Shown: positions 1 through 6,403, counted from the stretch's first letter. The stretch: DNA of 6,504 bases from Planctomycetaceae bacterium (GCA_003455945.1 DMPQ01000096.1:1744-8247); one strand, 5' to 3'. The notes: generated by a model not told the origin, from the letters alone. Numbers and translations are program-made.

Positions 1-2
1 GA

Positions 3-329
3 GAGCCGTTCGGAGGGAATGCGGTGCTGCTGCGGAGCTATCCGGCGATGATGGCAGGGTCCGATCCGGAAGAGGTGCTGCGGATCGCGGTCGATCACCT
101 GGTGGGAGACGGCCATGCTCCCGAGCGACGGGACCTGGTCGACGAACTGCTGCACATGATGAGCTGCAAGGCGGCGGTCAAGGCGGGGGATCCGCTCTCG
201 CCCGAAGAGCTGGAAGCGCTGATCGAGCACCGGGATCTCTGCCAGGACGCCCATCATTGTCCGCACGGCCGACCGACCGCCCTGGTCTTCAGTCGCGACG
301 AGCTGGACCGGCGGTTCAAACGGATTTGA
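3..329 (+). CDS. mutL: DNA mismatch repair protein MutL, C-terminal part (5' end outside window)
   Basis: This is the last 108 codons of MutL, the mismatch repair mediator that couples MutS to downstream strand incision; it is open to the left edge, so the start lies outside the window. The GTG at 24 is an internal valine codon, since the reading continues upstream through EPFGGNAV, which fits the family. Visible motifs are SCKAAVKAG (Cys at 165-167) and CPHGRP (Cys at 258-260, His two codons later). These correspond to the conserved metal-site motifs of the C-terminal endonuclease domain in MutL proteins from bacteria without MutH, so this MutL is inferred to nick DNA itself. The other endonuclease motif (DQHAxxE) would lie upstream and cannot be checked. 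The frame ends at TGA 327-329, a normal C-terminus for the family. It is separated by 239 bases from the next gene and need not share its transcript. Confidence 0.93.
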   Translation, partial: EPFGGNAVLLRSYPAMMAGSDPEEVLRIAVDHLVGDGHAPERRDLVDELLHMMSCKAAVKAGDPLSPEELEALIEHRDLCQDAHHCPHGRPTALVFSRDELDRRFKRI

Positions 330-568
330 ATCGGCGCCGGATCATGGCCAGAATGGAAACTCAGCCGCATCGCCCGGACCGGCAGATCCGCCGCTCCCGC
401 GTTTGCCCACCGGTCTCTCGATGACGGGGAGCGACCGGCGCGTCCCCCCTCGGCTCGGGATTCGCTCCGGGTCGATCGAGCGACGCGCTGCGGACGTCGG
501 CTGATCGCGAGATCGGGCGACCGGAGGACGGCGACCGACGAGCCTACCGCCACGAGACGATTCCCACG
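330..568 (+). other. Intergenic region between mutL and aroDE
   Basis: No gene is supported in these 239 bases; the reading frames crossing it are shadows without recognisable protein features. The only structure I see is a modest hairpin at 410-438 (CCGGTC pairing with GACCGG, then one mismatch and three more pairs) with no T-run, which could be a weak terminator for mutL or chance. No convincing -35/-10 pair is visible, although a promoter for aroDE would be expected here. The bases just before the aroDE start carry no clear Shine-Dalgarno sequence. Confidence 0.5.
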
Positions 569-2140
569 ATGATCTGTGTCAGCCTCGGTCGAGGTCGCCA
601 TCGGATGATGATGGCCGACCACTTGGAACTCAGCCGCGAAGGCGTTCCCCTCGTCGAACTCCGTCTTGACTACATCCGTCGAGCGGTCGAGATCAAACGG
701 CTCCTGGCCGAACGTCCGACCCCCGTGGTCGTCACGGCGCGACGCCCGAGTGACGGCGGCAAGTGGCGAGGTTCCGAGCGGGATCGAGTCATGTTGCTTC
801 GTTCGGCCGTCGCCGAAGGGGCAGACTACGTCGATCTCGAAATGGACGTGGCCGGTCAGATCCCGCGCTACGGCAAGACGAAGCGGATCGTCAGCTACCA
901 CAATTTCCGCGAGACGCCGGCGGATCTCGAGTCGCTCCACCGATCGATGAGCGAGCTCGATGCCGACATCGTCAAGATCGCGACGATGGCGAACGATCCG
1001 CACGACAACCTGCGCGTCCTGCGTCTGTGTCGTGACGCGAAGGTGCCGACCGTCGCGTTCTGCATGGGCGAAATCGGGACTCCGTCGCGTCTTCTCTGCG
1101 GTCGTTTCGGAGCCCCCTTCACCTACGCGACGTTCAGCGACGAACGACAACTGGCGCCGGGACAGCTCAGTTGGCGAACGATGCGGAAGCTCTACCGCTA
1201 CGACTCGATCGGCCCGAACACGCAGGTCTTCGGAGTCGTCGCGGATCCGGTCGCCCACAGTCTCAGCCCGCTCGTCCACAATCGCGGCTTTCGCCTGCTC
1301 GATCTCGATGCGGTCTATCTTCCGTTTCGCGTTCCGAAGGAACATTTCCGCGAGTTCGTCGCGGATGCGCGCGAGTTGGGGATCCGCGGCCTGAGCGTCA
1401 CGATTCCGCACAAGGAAGAAGCGATCCGCTGCGCGACGACGCCCGAGTCGGAGGTGGTCGGCATTCGCGCGGCCAACACGCTCCTGTTCGAGCCGGACGG
1501 CCGAATCGTCGCCGCGAATACCGACGCTCCTGCCGCGATCGCGAGTCTGGCCAAGGCGTTCGATCCGACCGGCTCCGTCGAACGGCCGCTTGCCGGCAAG
1601 CGGGCGCTGCTGCTCGGCACCGGCGGAGTCGCACGAGCGCTTGCCTGGGGACTGGCGCGAGCCGGCGCCGATGTCTCGATCAGCGGTCGGAACTTCGAGC
1701 ACGCGGAACGACTGGCGAAGGACTTCGACGCGCGAGCGGTCGACTGGGTCGCCAAGCATTCGGTCCGCCCCGATCTCGTCGTCAACTGCACGCCGGTCGG
1801 CATGCACCCGCATGTCGACGAATCGCCGTTCGAGAAGCAGTTCCTGAAGAGTCACATGGTCGTCTTCGACACGGTCTACAATCCCGAGCAGACGTTGCTG
1901 ATCAAGCACGCACGCGAGCTCGAGTGCCGAGTCGTCACCGGTACCGAGATGTTCGTGCGACAGGCGGTGCTGCAGTTCGAACGCTTTACCGGCCGCAAGC
2001 TCAGCAAGCGACAGACGCTCGAACAGGTTCGTCGAGCGATCAGCGCCGTTCGCTACGACGAAGACGAGAACGGTTCTCCGACACCGGCGCCGACCGCATC
2101 GCCGTCCGAATCCGGTCCCACGGATCCGGTCGAGACCTGA
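569..2140 (+). CDS. aroDE: Bifunctional 3-dehydroquinate dehydratase (type I) / shikimate dehydrogenase
   Basis: This 523-residue fusion is expected to convert 3-dehydroquinate to 3-dehydroshikimate and then, with NADPH, to shikimate in the cytoplasm. Residues 1-215 are the type I dehydratase: ELRLD (30-34), TARRP...GGKW (56-66), SYHNF with catalytic His111, DIVKIAT with Schiff-base Lys136, GTPSR with Arg174, and APGQ (196-199). Residues 218-490 are the shikimate dehydrogenase: SLSP (231-234), VTIPHK with catalytic Lys282, AANT with Asn303, NTD with Asp319, nucleotide-binding GTGGVAR (350-356), NCTPVGM (406-412), and GTEMFVRQA near the end. The ATG at 569 is favoured because MICVSLG forms the first strand of the dehydratase barrel; no strong ribosome binding site precedes it. 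Oddities are Leu195 where the classical enzyme has Ser before APGQ, GRN (373-375) in place of the usual NRT cofactor motif, and a Pro/Ser/Thr-rich tail from about residue 500. The fusion itself is a known arrangement. Confidence 0.96.
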   Translation: MICVSLGRGRHRMMMADHLELSREGVPLVELRLDYIRRAVEIKRLLAERPTPVVVTARRPSDGGKWRGSERDRVMLLRSAVAEGADYVDLEMDVAGQIPRYGKTKRIVSYHNFRETPADLESLHRSMSELDADIVKIATMANDPHDNLRVLRLCRDAKVPTVAFCMGEIGTPSRLLCGRFGAPFTYATFSDERQLAPGQLSWRTMRKLYRYDSIGPNTQVFGVVADPVAHSLSPLVHNRGFRLLDLDAVYLPFRVPKEHFREFVADARELGIRGLSVTIPHKEEAIRCATTPESEVVGIRAANTLLFEPDGRIVAANTDAPAAIASLAKAFDPTGSVERPLAGKRALLLGTGGVARALAWGLARAGADVSISGRNFEHAERLAKDFDARAVDWVAKHSVRPDLVVNCTPVGMHPHVDESPFEKQFLKSHMVVFDTVYNPEQTLLIKHARELECRVVTGTEMFVRQAVLQFERFTGRKLSKRQTLEQVRRAISAVRYDEDENGSPTPAPTASPSESGPTDPVET

Positions 2141-2152
2141 TCGCGGGTCAAG

Positions 2153-2187
2153 GAGCGGTGCCGACCGAGAGACGGTCGGCGCCGTTC
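2153..2187 (+). terminator. Strong hairpin in the aroDE-aroK spacer (terminator-like, no T-run)
   Basis: Starting 13 bases after the aroDE stop, 2153-2167 pairs with 2173-2187 around an AGAGA loop. This gives 15 consecutive pairs, two of them G-T, and the innermost eight (GCCGACCG with CGGTCGGC) are perfect. No T-run follows, so it is not a textbook intrinsic terminator. It could act as a T-less terminator, an attenuating or processing site, or a 3' stabiliser for aroDE mRNA. The pairing is seen directly; the role is inferred. Confidence 0.5.
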
Positions 2188-2238
2188 GCGACTCGATGAC
2201 GCCGCCGAATCCGCTCGACGGCGACGCAGCGGGAGCGC

Positions 2239-2242
2239 AGGA
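2239..2242 (+). promoter_or_regulatory. Ribosome binding site of aroK
   Basis: AGGA lies three bases before the ATG at 2246. That is somewhat close; a second purine stretch, GGGAG at 2231-2235, lies 10 bases before the same ATG. Either could serve, and together they support this start over the out-of-frame ATG at 2196. Confidence 0.45.
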
Positions 2243-2245
2243 CGA

Positions 2246-2800
2246 ATGACTCCACCGGAACGACACCTCTTCCTGATCGGCTTTCGCGGCTGCGGCAAGT
2301 CGACGGTCGCCCGTCTGCTGGCCGAGCGGACCGGAGTCAGGGCGATCGATACCGATCGACGGATCGTCGAGAACGCCGGTATGTCGATCCGCGAGATCTT
2401 CGAGCGTCAGGGGGAGTCGTCGTTCCGCGACCTCGAAACGGCGGCGATTGCGGAACTGACCGACGAACTGCCGGCGATCGTCGCTCTGGGAGGCGGAGCG
2501 ATTCTGCGGGAGGAGAATCGCGAGATGCTTCGGCGTCTGGGAATCGTCGTGCGCTTGGTCGCATCGCCCGAAACGCTGGCCGAGAGAATTGCCCGCGATG
2601 CCGCCTCCACCTCCGATCGCCCTCCCCTGACCTCGCTCCCGCCCGTCGAAGAAGTCCGGCGCCTGGTCGCGGAGCGCGAGCCGCTCTATCGTGAGTCGGC
2701 CGACGTGACGATCGACGCCGAAGCAGGGACGCCCGAACGGATCGTCGCGACGATTCTCGCTGAGCCGCTGGTTCGGCGTCTCTTCGGCCACCGTCCGTAA
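2246..2800 (+). CDS. aroK: Shikimate kinase
   Basis: A 184-residue P-loop kinase that phosphorylates shikimate to shikimate 3-phosphate with ATP, the step directly after the AroDE reactions. The Walker A motif is GFRGCGKST (12-20, Lys18). Shikimate-contacting residues of the family are visible as Asp37 in AIDTD, Arg61 in the SSFRDLE segment and the GGG at 82-84. The lid carries Arg125 in DRPPL, and Arg144 in REPLY matches the late conserved arginine. The length is normal for the family. The start fits both the ribosome binding site and the Walker A position only about 11 residues in. The gene follows aroDE by 105 bases across a strong hairpin, so it may be transcribed or translated at a different level. 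Its TAA stop shares a base with an ATG (TAATG) that opens a possible longer form of the next gene. I see no missing key residue. Confidence 0.96.
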   Translation: MTPPERHLFLIGFRGCGKSTVARLLAERTGVRAIDTDRRIVENAGMSIREIFERQGESSFRDLETAAIAELTDELPAIVALGGGAILREENREMLRRLGIVVRLVASPETLAERIARDAASTSDRPPLTSLPPVEEVRRLVAEREPLYRESADVTIDAEAGTPERIVATILAEPLVRRLFGHRP

Positions 2801-2849
2801 TGAGCTTCGTAAATCGTTCGCTCTTCGGACGATCGGCGATCGTCGAGTC

Positions 2850-2855
2850 AAGGAG
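2850..2855 (+). promoter_or_regulatory. Consensus Shine-Dalgarno AAGGAG that decides the start of the molybdopterin oxidoreductase
   Basis: AAGGAG is followed by CCCC and then two consecutive in-frame GTG codons at 2860 and 2863. The spacing is 4 bases to the first and 7 to the second, and 7 is near optimal. The upstream in-frame ATG at 2800 has no such site and could only be used by coupling to the aroK stop. Confidence 0.65.
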
Positions 2856-2862
2856 CCCCGTG

Positions 2863-3516
2863 GTGAGTCCTCCGGATGATGCGTTCTATCAGCATGGCGC
2901 TCCGCTCGAACCGACCGGCGTTCCTGACGACGTGATCGTGAGCCCGGACACTCGCCGAACGAATCGCATTCCGCCCGGACAGTCGCGCACTCGAAAGTGG
3001 CCGGTACTCGACGCCTTCGGGACGCCGCAGGTCGATTCCTCGGCATGGCGATTGACGATCTTCGGAGCGGTCGAGCGGCCTGGCTCCTGGGATCTCGCCT
3101 CGTTCGCGGAGCTCCCGAGAGTCCGCGTGCTCGCCGACTTTCACTGCGTCACGCGCTGGTCTCGCCTGGGAAACCTCTGGGAAGGAGTCTCGACTCGGGA
3201 ACTCCTCGATCGATGCAAGCCGCTCCCCGAGGCTCGCTTCGTGATCCTGCACGCCGCCGATCATGGTTGGTCGACGAACCTTCCTCTCGCCGACTTCCTG
3301 GCCGACGATGCCCTCATCGCCGATCGCCATGACGGTCAGCCGCTGGAGCCCGACCATGGGGGACCGGTCCGCGCCATCGTTCCGCGGCTGTATGCCTGGA
3401 AGAGCGCCAAGTGGCTGACCGGCATCGAACTCTCGCCGACCGATCGCCCCGGCTTCTGGGAGCGGGGCGGGTATCACGACCGCGGCGATCCGTGGCGCGA
3501 AGAACGCTTTCGCTGA
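2863..3516 (+). CDS. Sulfite oxidase-like molybdopterin-dependent oxidoreductase
   Basis: A 217-residue protein (238 if it starts at ATG 2800) consisting of a single molybdopterin-binding domain of the sulfite oxidase superfamily, of the short archaeal/bacterial type. Numbering from GTG 2863: RIPPGQ at 35-40 followed by KWPVLD is typical of this subgroup; FHCVTRWS holds the presumed molybdenum ligand Cys95, followed by LWEGV; PDHGGPVR at 163-170 and YAWKSAKWLTGIEL near the end complete the family pattern. There is no heme domain, no dimerisation domain, and no signal peptide or twin-arginine motif, so a cytoplasmic location is inferred. The substrate and electron partner cannot be read from the sequence. 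The GTG start is preferred for its AAGGAG; the extra 21 residues of the longer form show no family features. It lies immediately after aroK and is probably co-transcribed with it. Confidence 0.88.
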   Translation: MSPPDDAFYQHGAPLEPTGVPDDVIVSPDTRRTNRIPPGQSRTRKWPVLDAFGTPQVDSSAWRLTIFGAVERPGSWDLASFAELPRVRVLADFHCVTRWSRLGNLWEGVSTRELLDRCKPLPEARFVILHAADHGWSTNLPLADFLADDALIADRHDGQPLEPDHGGPVRAIVPRLYAWKSAKWLTGIELSPTDRPGFWERGGYHDRGDPWREERFR

Positions 3517-3652
3517 ACGATCCGGTCGACGGCGGTTCGCTCGTCTCGGGAGCAGTGAACTCCGAGTCACGTCTCCGAACTGCTCGTCGGGTCTACCGAG
3601 TCAGCTCGCTTCGCGATCGGGCATCGATTCGAGGTGCGGTCAAGAAACTCGA
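3517..3652. other. Convergent intergenic stretch before the shared terminator
   Basis: These 136 bases between the oxidoreductase stop and the terminator hairpin hold no supported gene. A weak hairpin (GAGCAGT at 3550-3556 with ACTGCTC at 3579-3585, loop of 22 bases) is visible and may be chance. Confidence 0.4.
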
Positions 3653-3682
3653 ACGGGTCGGGCGAAGGCTCGCCCGACCCGT
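3653..3682. terminator. Bidirectional terminator hairpin between convergent genes
   Basis: A perfect 13-bp inverted repeat (3653-3665 with 3670-3682; core CGGGTCGGGCGA / TCGCCCGACCCG) closes a 4-base AGGC loop. It lies 136 bases after the plus-strand oxidoreductase stop and 28 bases beyond the minus-strand protease stop. Read on the minus strand the stem is followed by TCGAGTTTCTTG, a partly T-rich stretch; on the plus strand there is no T-run. It therefore best fits termination of the protease transcript, and probably limits read-through in the other direction too. Confidence 0.7.
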
Positions 3683-3710
3683 CGAAATCGGTCATCGCAT
3701 CACGGTGCGA

Positions 3711-6398
3711 TCAGGCAATCTGAGCGATTCGGCCGAATGCGGAAGAGTTCGCCGTCAGGCTGAACGCTCGCCAATCGGAATCGGCAAGGCTGAAGATCGA
3801 CGTCAGGTCGACCGTCACGCCGATCTGGGTATCGGTCGAATCGTAGAGACGCAGACTCTCGATTCGGTTCGAGTTGTCGGCGAGTCCCATGCCGACGATC
3901 CGGACTGTCCCCTCACTCCCCTGCCCGTTCGGTCGCAGATCGACGTAGAGGTCGTCTCCGAGACGACGGAAGACGACATCCTGAGTCAGGTTGTCCAGAC
4001 CGAAGGCTCCCGGCAGCCGCGACATCAGATCAAGGCGGTCGGTACCGGTCCCGGTATCCTGAATCCGATCGTTGCCGTCGGTGATGCCGAAACGATAGAT
4101 GTCGTTGCCGTCCTCACCGATCAGCAGATCGTCGCCACCGAGTCCCGACAGGGTGTCGATTCCGGCGCCCCCTCGCAACGTGTTGTCGAGTTCGTTGCCG
4201 ATGATCGTGTCGTTGAAGTTGCTGCCGGTCGCGTTCTCGATCTCGACTCCGAAGGCGATCCCGACATTGTCGACCGCTGCGATGATGTTGCCGAAGAAGT
4301 CGCGCTGCGAACCGAAGCTGCTGTAGGCTCCCTGACGCAGGTCGATGATCGCACGGCGAGTCTGGTTCTCCGCCGACAGCGTATCGATCCCTCCCGCATC
4401 GTAGATCGTCTCGATGACCGGATTGTCCGGGTCATCGACGACCGAGTACGTGTTGTTTCCGGTGCGGGTGTTCGTCCGAGCGCCGTAGATCTGCTGCAGC
4501 GCGGCGATGTCGTAGACCATCATCGAACGGGAGTTGCCGTTGGTCGATGCGTGTCCCGAGTACGACATGACCGAGAACTGATGCGTATCGGTCGCTCCCG
4601 GAAGGACCGGGTACGGCTCGAACGGATGCTTCATTCCCATCGCGTGCCCCAGTTCGTGGAGCAGCACGAAGAACCAGAAGCCTCCTTCGTCGAAGTTGCT
4701 GAACGGCGACAGGTAGTCGTTGTTCAGCCAGACATCCCCGCCGAGCCCCATGTTGATCGGATCGGAATCGGCCGGGAAATAGGCCCAAGCCGACGGCGAA
4801 TCGGGCGGGTCGGGAGGCAGGTTGGCGGTACCGAAGCGAATGACGCCTCCGACCGGATCGGGAACTTCCTCGAAATGGACGTTGATCAGTTCCTGGATCT
4901 TCGCCAACGCCTTGCGAGCCGCGTTGGCCATATCGATGGTGAACGGAGCCCAGAAGTCGGCTCGCTCGGCCGCATCCCCCGGGTAGTAGTCGGGAATCGC
5001 CTGCAGGAAGCTGTAGGTGATGACGATCTCGTCGCCGAGGATGTAGTTCCGCCACGACTCGACCGCCAGCGAATCGATGTGGTGCGGCTCGGTCCGAACT
5101 TCGACCTTCTCCCACTGACTCCACTGCACGCCGTTGTTCAGACGGACGTAGATCTCGTCCAGGCTCCGCTGATCGAACTTCCCTCCCTGGAAATCGATCG
5201 TCGCGAAGTCCGCCGGGGACATCGTGTGGACGGTCCCCGAATCCAGGAAATCGAAGCCGTCGCGGAAGTTACCCGTCAGATCGATCCCGGCATCGGCCGT
5301 CATGTCGACGAACTGATAGCTGACCGCCTGAGGTCCGGGGCCCGACGCATTGACGAGCGATGCGATGCTGCGGCGTTCGAGCTGATCGAGAATGACCCCC
5401 TCCGAACCCGAGATGCCGGGACGGCTGAGCGTCTCGACCGTCGCGTTGCCGGTCCCCTTGCGGCGTCCGTCGAAGGCGATCAGACCGATCTTGTCGGTGA
5501 CGAATCCGGTCCCGGAATAGAAGCGCAGACGATCGAACTGGGCGGCAGTCAGGTCGATCCACTGGCCGGCCGCCAGACGCGTTCCGTCGAGCTCGAGATA
5601 ACCGCTCGACGCCGCGGTGCTTCGGTCGATGACCGTATAACGCTTGATCGTGTTCCGGTCCTCTTCGCGAATCGAGAAGAGCGTATCGACCTGCAGGAAG
5701 AACCCTTCGTTCAGCTCGACGCTCGAACCGAACACGATCGGCGCGTTCGCGTTCTGGTAGCTGGTGATCGAGATGTCCTTGACGGCGCTCCAGTTCTTGG
5801 AGTTGTCGAGCGCCTTGATGCTGATCCGATCCTGAATCGTCCCCTTCCCCTTCGGGAACGAGTTCGAGGCGACGTAGACGAGCGAATCGAGCTGAGCCAC
5901 GGTGACCGTGTACCAGACTCCCTGCTTCAGCGTCGTGTTACCGAGACGAAAGCGTCCGGCCCCGACCGCATCCATGAAGCGGAAGTGCGTCACGAAGCCG
6001 TCAGCGTCGGTCGCCGTGAAGATCAGCTTCCCCGACAGGACTTCGTCCTGAACGACATTCCGGTTGCGCGAGGTGACGACCGGCGGTCGCCCCGAACGCA
6101 ATCCCGAACCGCCGCTGCGGCCCGATCCGCCGGTCAGGCCGCTGGCTCCGCCCCCCGAGCCGAAGAAGGCTGCGGGGCGGGACGAACCGAAACCGGCCCC
6201 CGCGGAAAAGGCGGCTGCCTGAGTCATTTCCTGATCGAACGTCAGCGAACTGCTCGGCGAGGAGTAGGACGAGGACGAGGATCGGTTGGACCGCATCGCG
6301 GCAGGGGCCGCACTGCCGGAGACCGGAGTCACGACGAGCTCGGGCGCTCGGACCGTTGGTTTCCTGACGATGTCTCGGTTCGAGTCGGCTTTCGCCAT
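3711..6398 (-). CDS. Serralysin-like M10 zinc metalloprotease with RTX calcium-binding repeats
   Basis: An 895-residue modular protein, probably a secreted calcium-dependent protease. Layout: residues 1-110 are Ser/Gly-rich low complexity; about 112-436 hold three tandem domains of about 100 residues; about 455-640 are the metzincin catalytic domain; 720-770 are RTX-type repeats; 771-895 are a C-terminal extension. The zinc site is HELGHAMGMKHPF (581-593: His581, Glu582, His585, His591). The Met-turn is SVMSY (609-613, Met611, Tyr613). Before it lies GDVWLNN, and after it YDIAALQQIYG, both typical of serralysins. The start is fixed by GGGAGAAGG five bases upstream. There is no N-terminal Sec signal. 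Serralysins usually leave by type I secretion through a C-terminal signal, but the end here (GRIAQIA) lacks the usual acidic-plus-hydrophobic tail, and no transporter genes are in the window. Classical serralysins are roughly half this length; the excess is N-terminal. The cleaved substrate is unknown. Confidence 0.92.
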   Translation of the reverse strand: MAKADSNRDIVRKPTVRAPELVVTPVSGSAAPAAMRSNRSSSSSYSSPSSSLTFDQEMTQAAAFSAGAGFGSSRPAAFFGSGGGASGLTGGSGRSGGSGLRSGRPPVVTSRNRNVVQDEVLSGKLIFTATDADGFVTHFRFMDAVGAGRFRLGNTTLKQGVWYTVTVAQLDSLVYVASNSFPKGKGTIQDRISIKALDNSKNWSAVKDISITSYQNANAPIVFGSSVELNEGFFLQVDTLFSIREEDRNTIKRYTVIDRSTAASSGYLELDGTRLAAGQWIDLTAAQFDRLRFYSGTGFVTDKIGLIAFDGRRKGTGNATVETLSRPGISGSEGVILDQLERRSIASLVNASGPGPQAVSYQFVDMTADAGIDLTGNFRDGFDFLDSGTVHTMSPADFATIDFQGGKFDQRSLDEIYVRLNNGVQWSQWEKVEVRTEPHHIDSLAVESWRNYILGDEIVITYSFLQAIPDYYPGDAAERADFWAPFTIDMANAARKALAKIQELINVHFEEVPDPVGGVIRFGTANLPPDPPDSPSAWAYFPADSDPINMGLGGDVWLNNDYLSPFSNFDEGGFWFFVLLHELGHAMGMKHPFEPYPVLPGATDTHQFSVMSYSGHASTNGNSRSMMVYDIAALQQIYGARTNTRTGNNTYSVVDDPDNPVIETIYDAGGIDTLSAENQTRRAIIDLRQGAYSSFGSQRDFFGNIIAAVDNVGIAFGVEIENATGSNFNDTIIGNELDNTLRGGAGIDTLSGLGGDDLLIGEDGNDIYRFGITDGNDRIQDTGTGTDRLDLMSRLPGAFGLDNLTQDVVFRRLGDDLYVDLRPNGQGSEGTVRIVGMGLADNSNRIESLRLYDSTDTQIGVTVDLTSIFSLADSDWRAFSLTANSSAFGRIAQIA
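4089..4241 (-). repeat. RTX (hemolysin-type) calcium-binding repeat block in the protease
   Basis: Residues 720-770 contain degenerate Gly/Asp-rich nonapeptides: GSNFNDTII, GNELDNTLR, GGAGIDTLS, GLGGDDLLI and GEDGNDIYR. The pattern GGxGxDxLx is that of the calcium-binding parallel beta-roll. Only about five units are present and the first two are weak, so the roll is short. In serralysins such a roll folds on calcium outside the cell, next to the secretion signal. Confidence 0.85.
5091..6065 (-). repeat. Three tandem ~100-residue domains in the N-terminal half of the protease
   Basis: Residues of about 112-213, 224-321 and 332-436 align by eye. Shared positions include an aromatic-x-D turn (FRFMD, YTVID, YQFVD), a Gly-Leu-Gly stretch, a segment like VTVAQLDSL / LTAAQFDRL / MSPADFATI, then DRISIKALD / DKIGLIAFD / DEIYVRLNN, and WSA or WSQW in the first and third copies. 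This resembles beta-sandwich repeat modules seen in RTX surface proteins; binding or spacer roles are possible. The copies are divergent, so they are old duplications. Confidence 0.6.
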
Positions 6399-6403
6399 GG
6401 ATG

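Noticed and set aside
1171..2199. A 342-codon plus-strand frame inside aroDE
   Set aside because: It is fully overlapped by aroDE in another frame, has Arg/Ser-rich shadow composition, and lacks family features.
2158..2199. Leader peptide for attenuation of aroK behind AAGGAG at 2150
   Set aside because: The spacer to GTG 2158 is only two bases, the 13-residue product has a single aromatic residue, and no alternative terminator/antiterminator pair was found.
254..3046. A 930-codon open frame on the minus strand across mutL, aroDE and aroK
   Set aside because: It lies antisense to three clearly recognised genes, its translation is dominated by Arg, Asp and Ser with no recognisable domain, and such frames are common opposite high-GC genes. 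Its length alone is not evidence of coding.
3550..3585. Hairpin GAGCAGT/ACTGCTC after the oxidoreductase gene
   Set aside because: Only seven pairs with a 22-base loop and no T-run; expected by chance in GC-rich DNA, and a much stronger hairpin follows.
3562..3603. Direct repeat CCGAGTCA at 3562 and 3596
   Set aside because: Eight bases, two copies, no mobile-element context; too short to be meaningful as an attachment site or operator.
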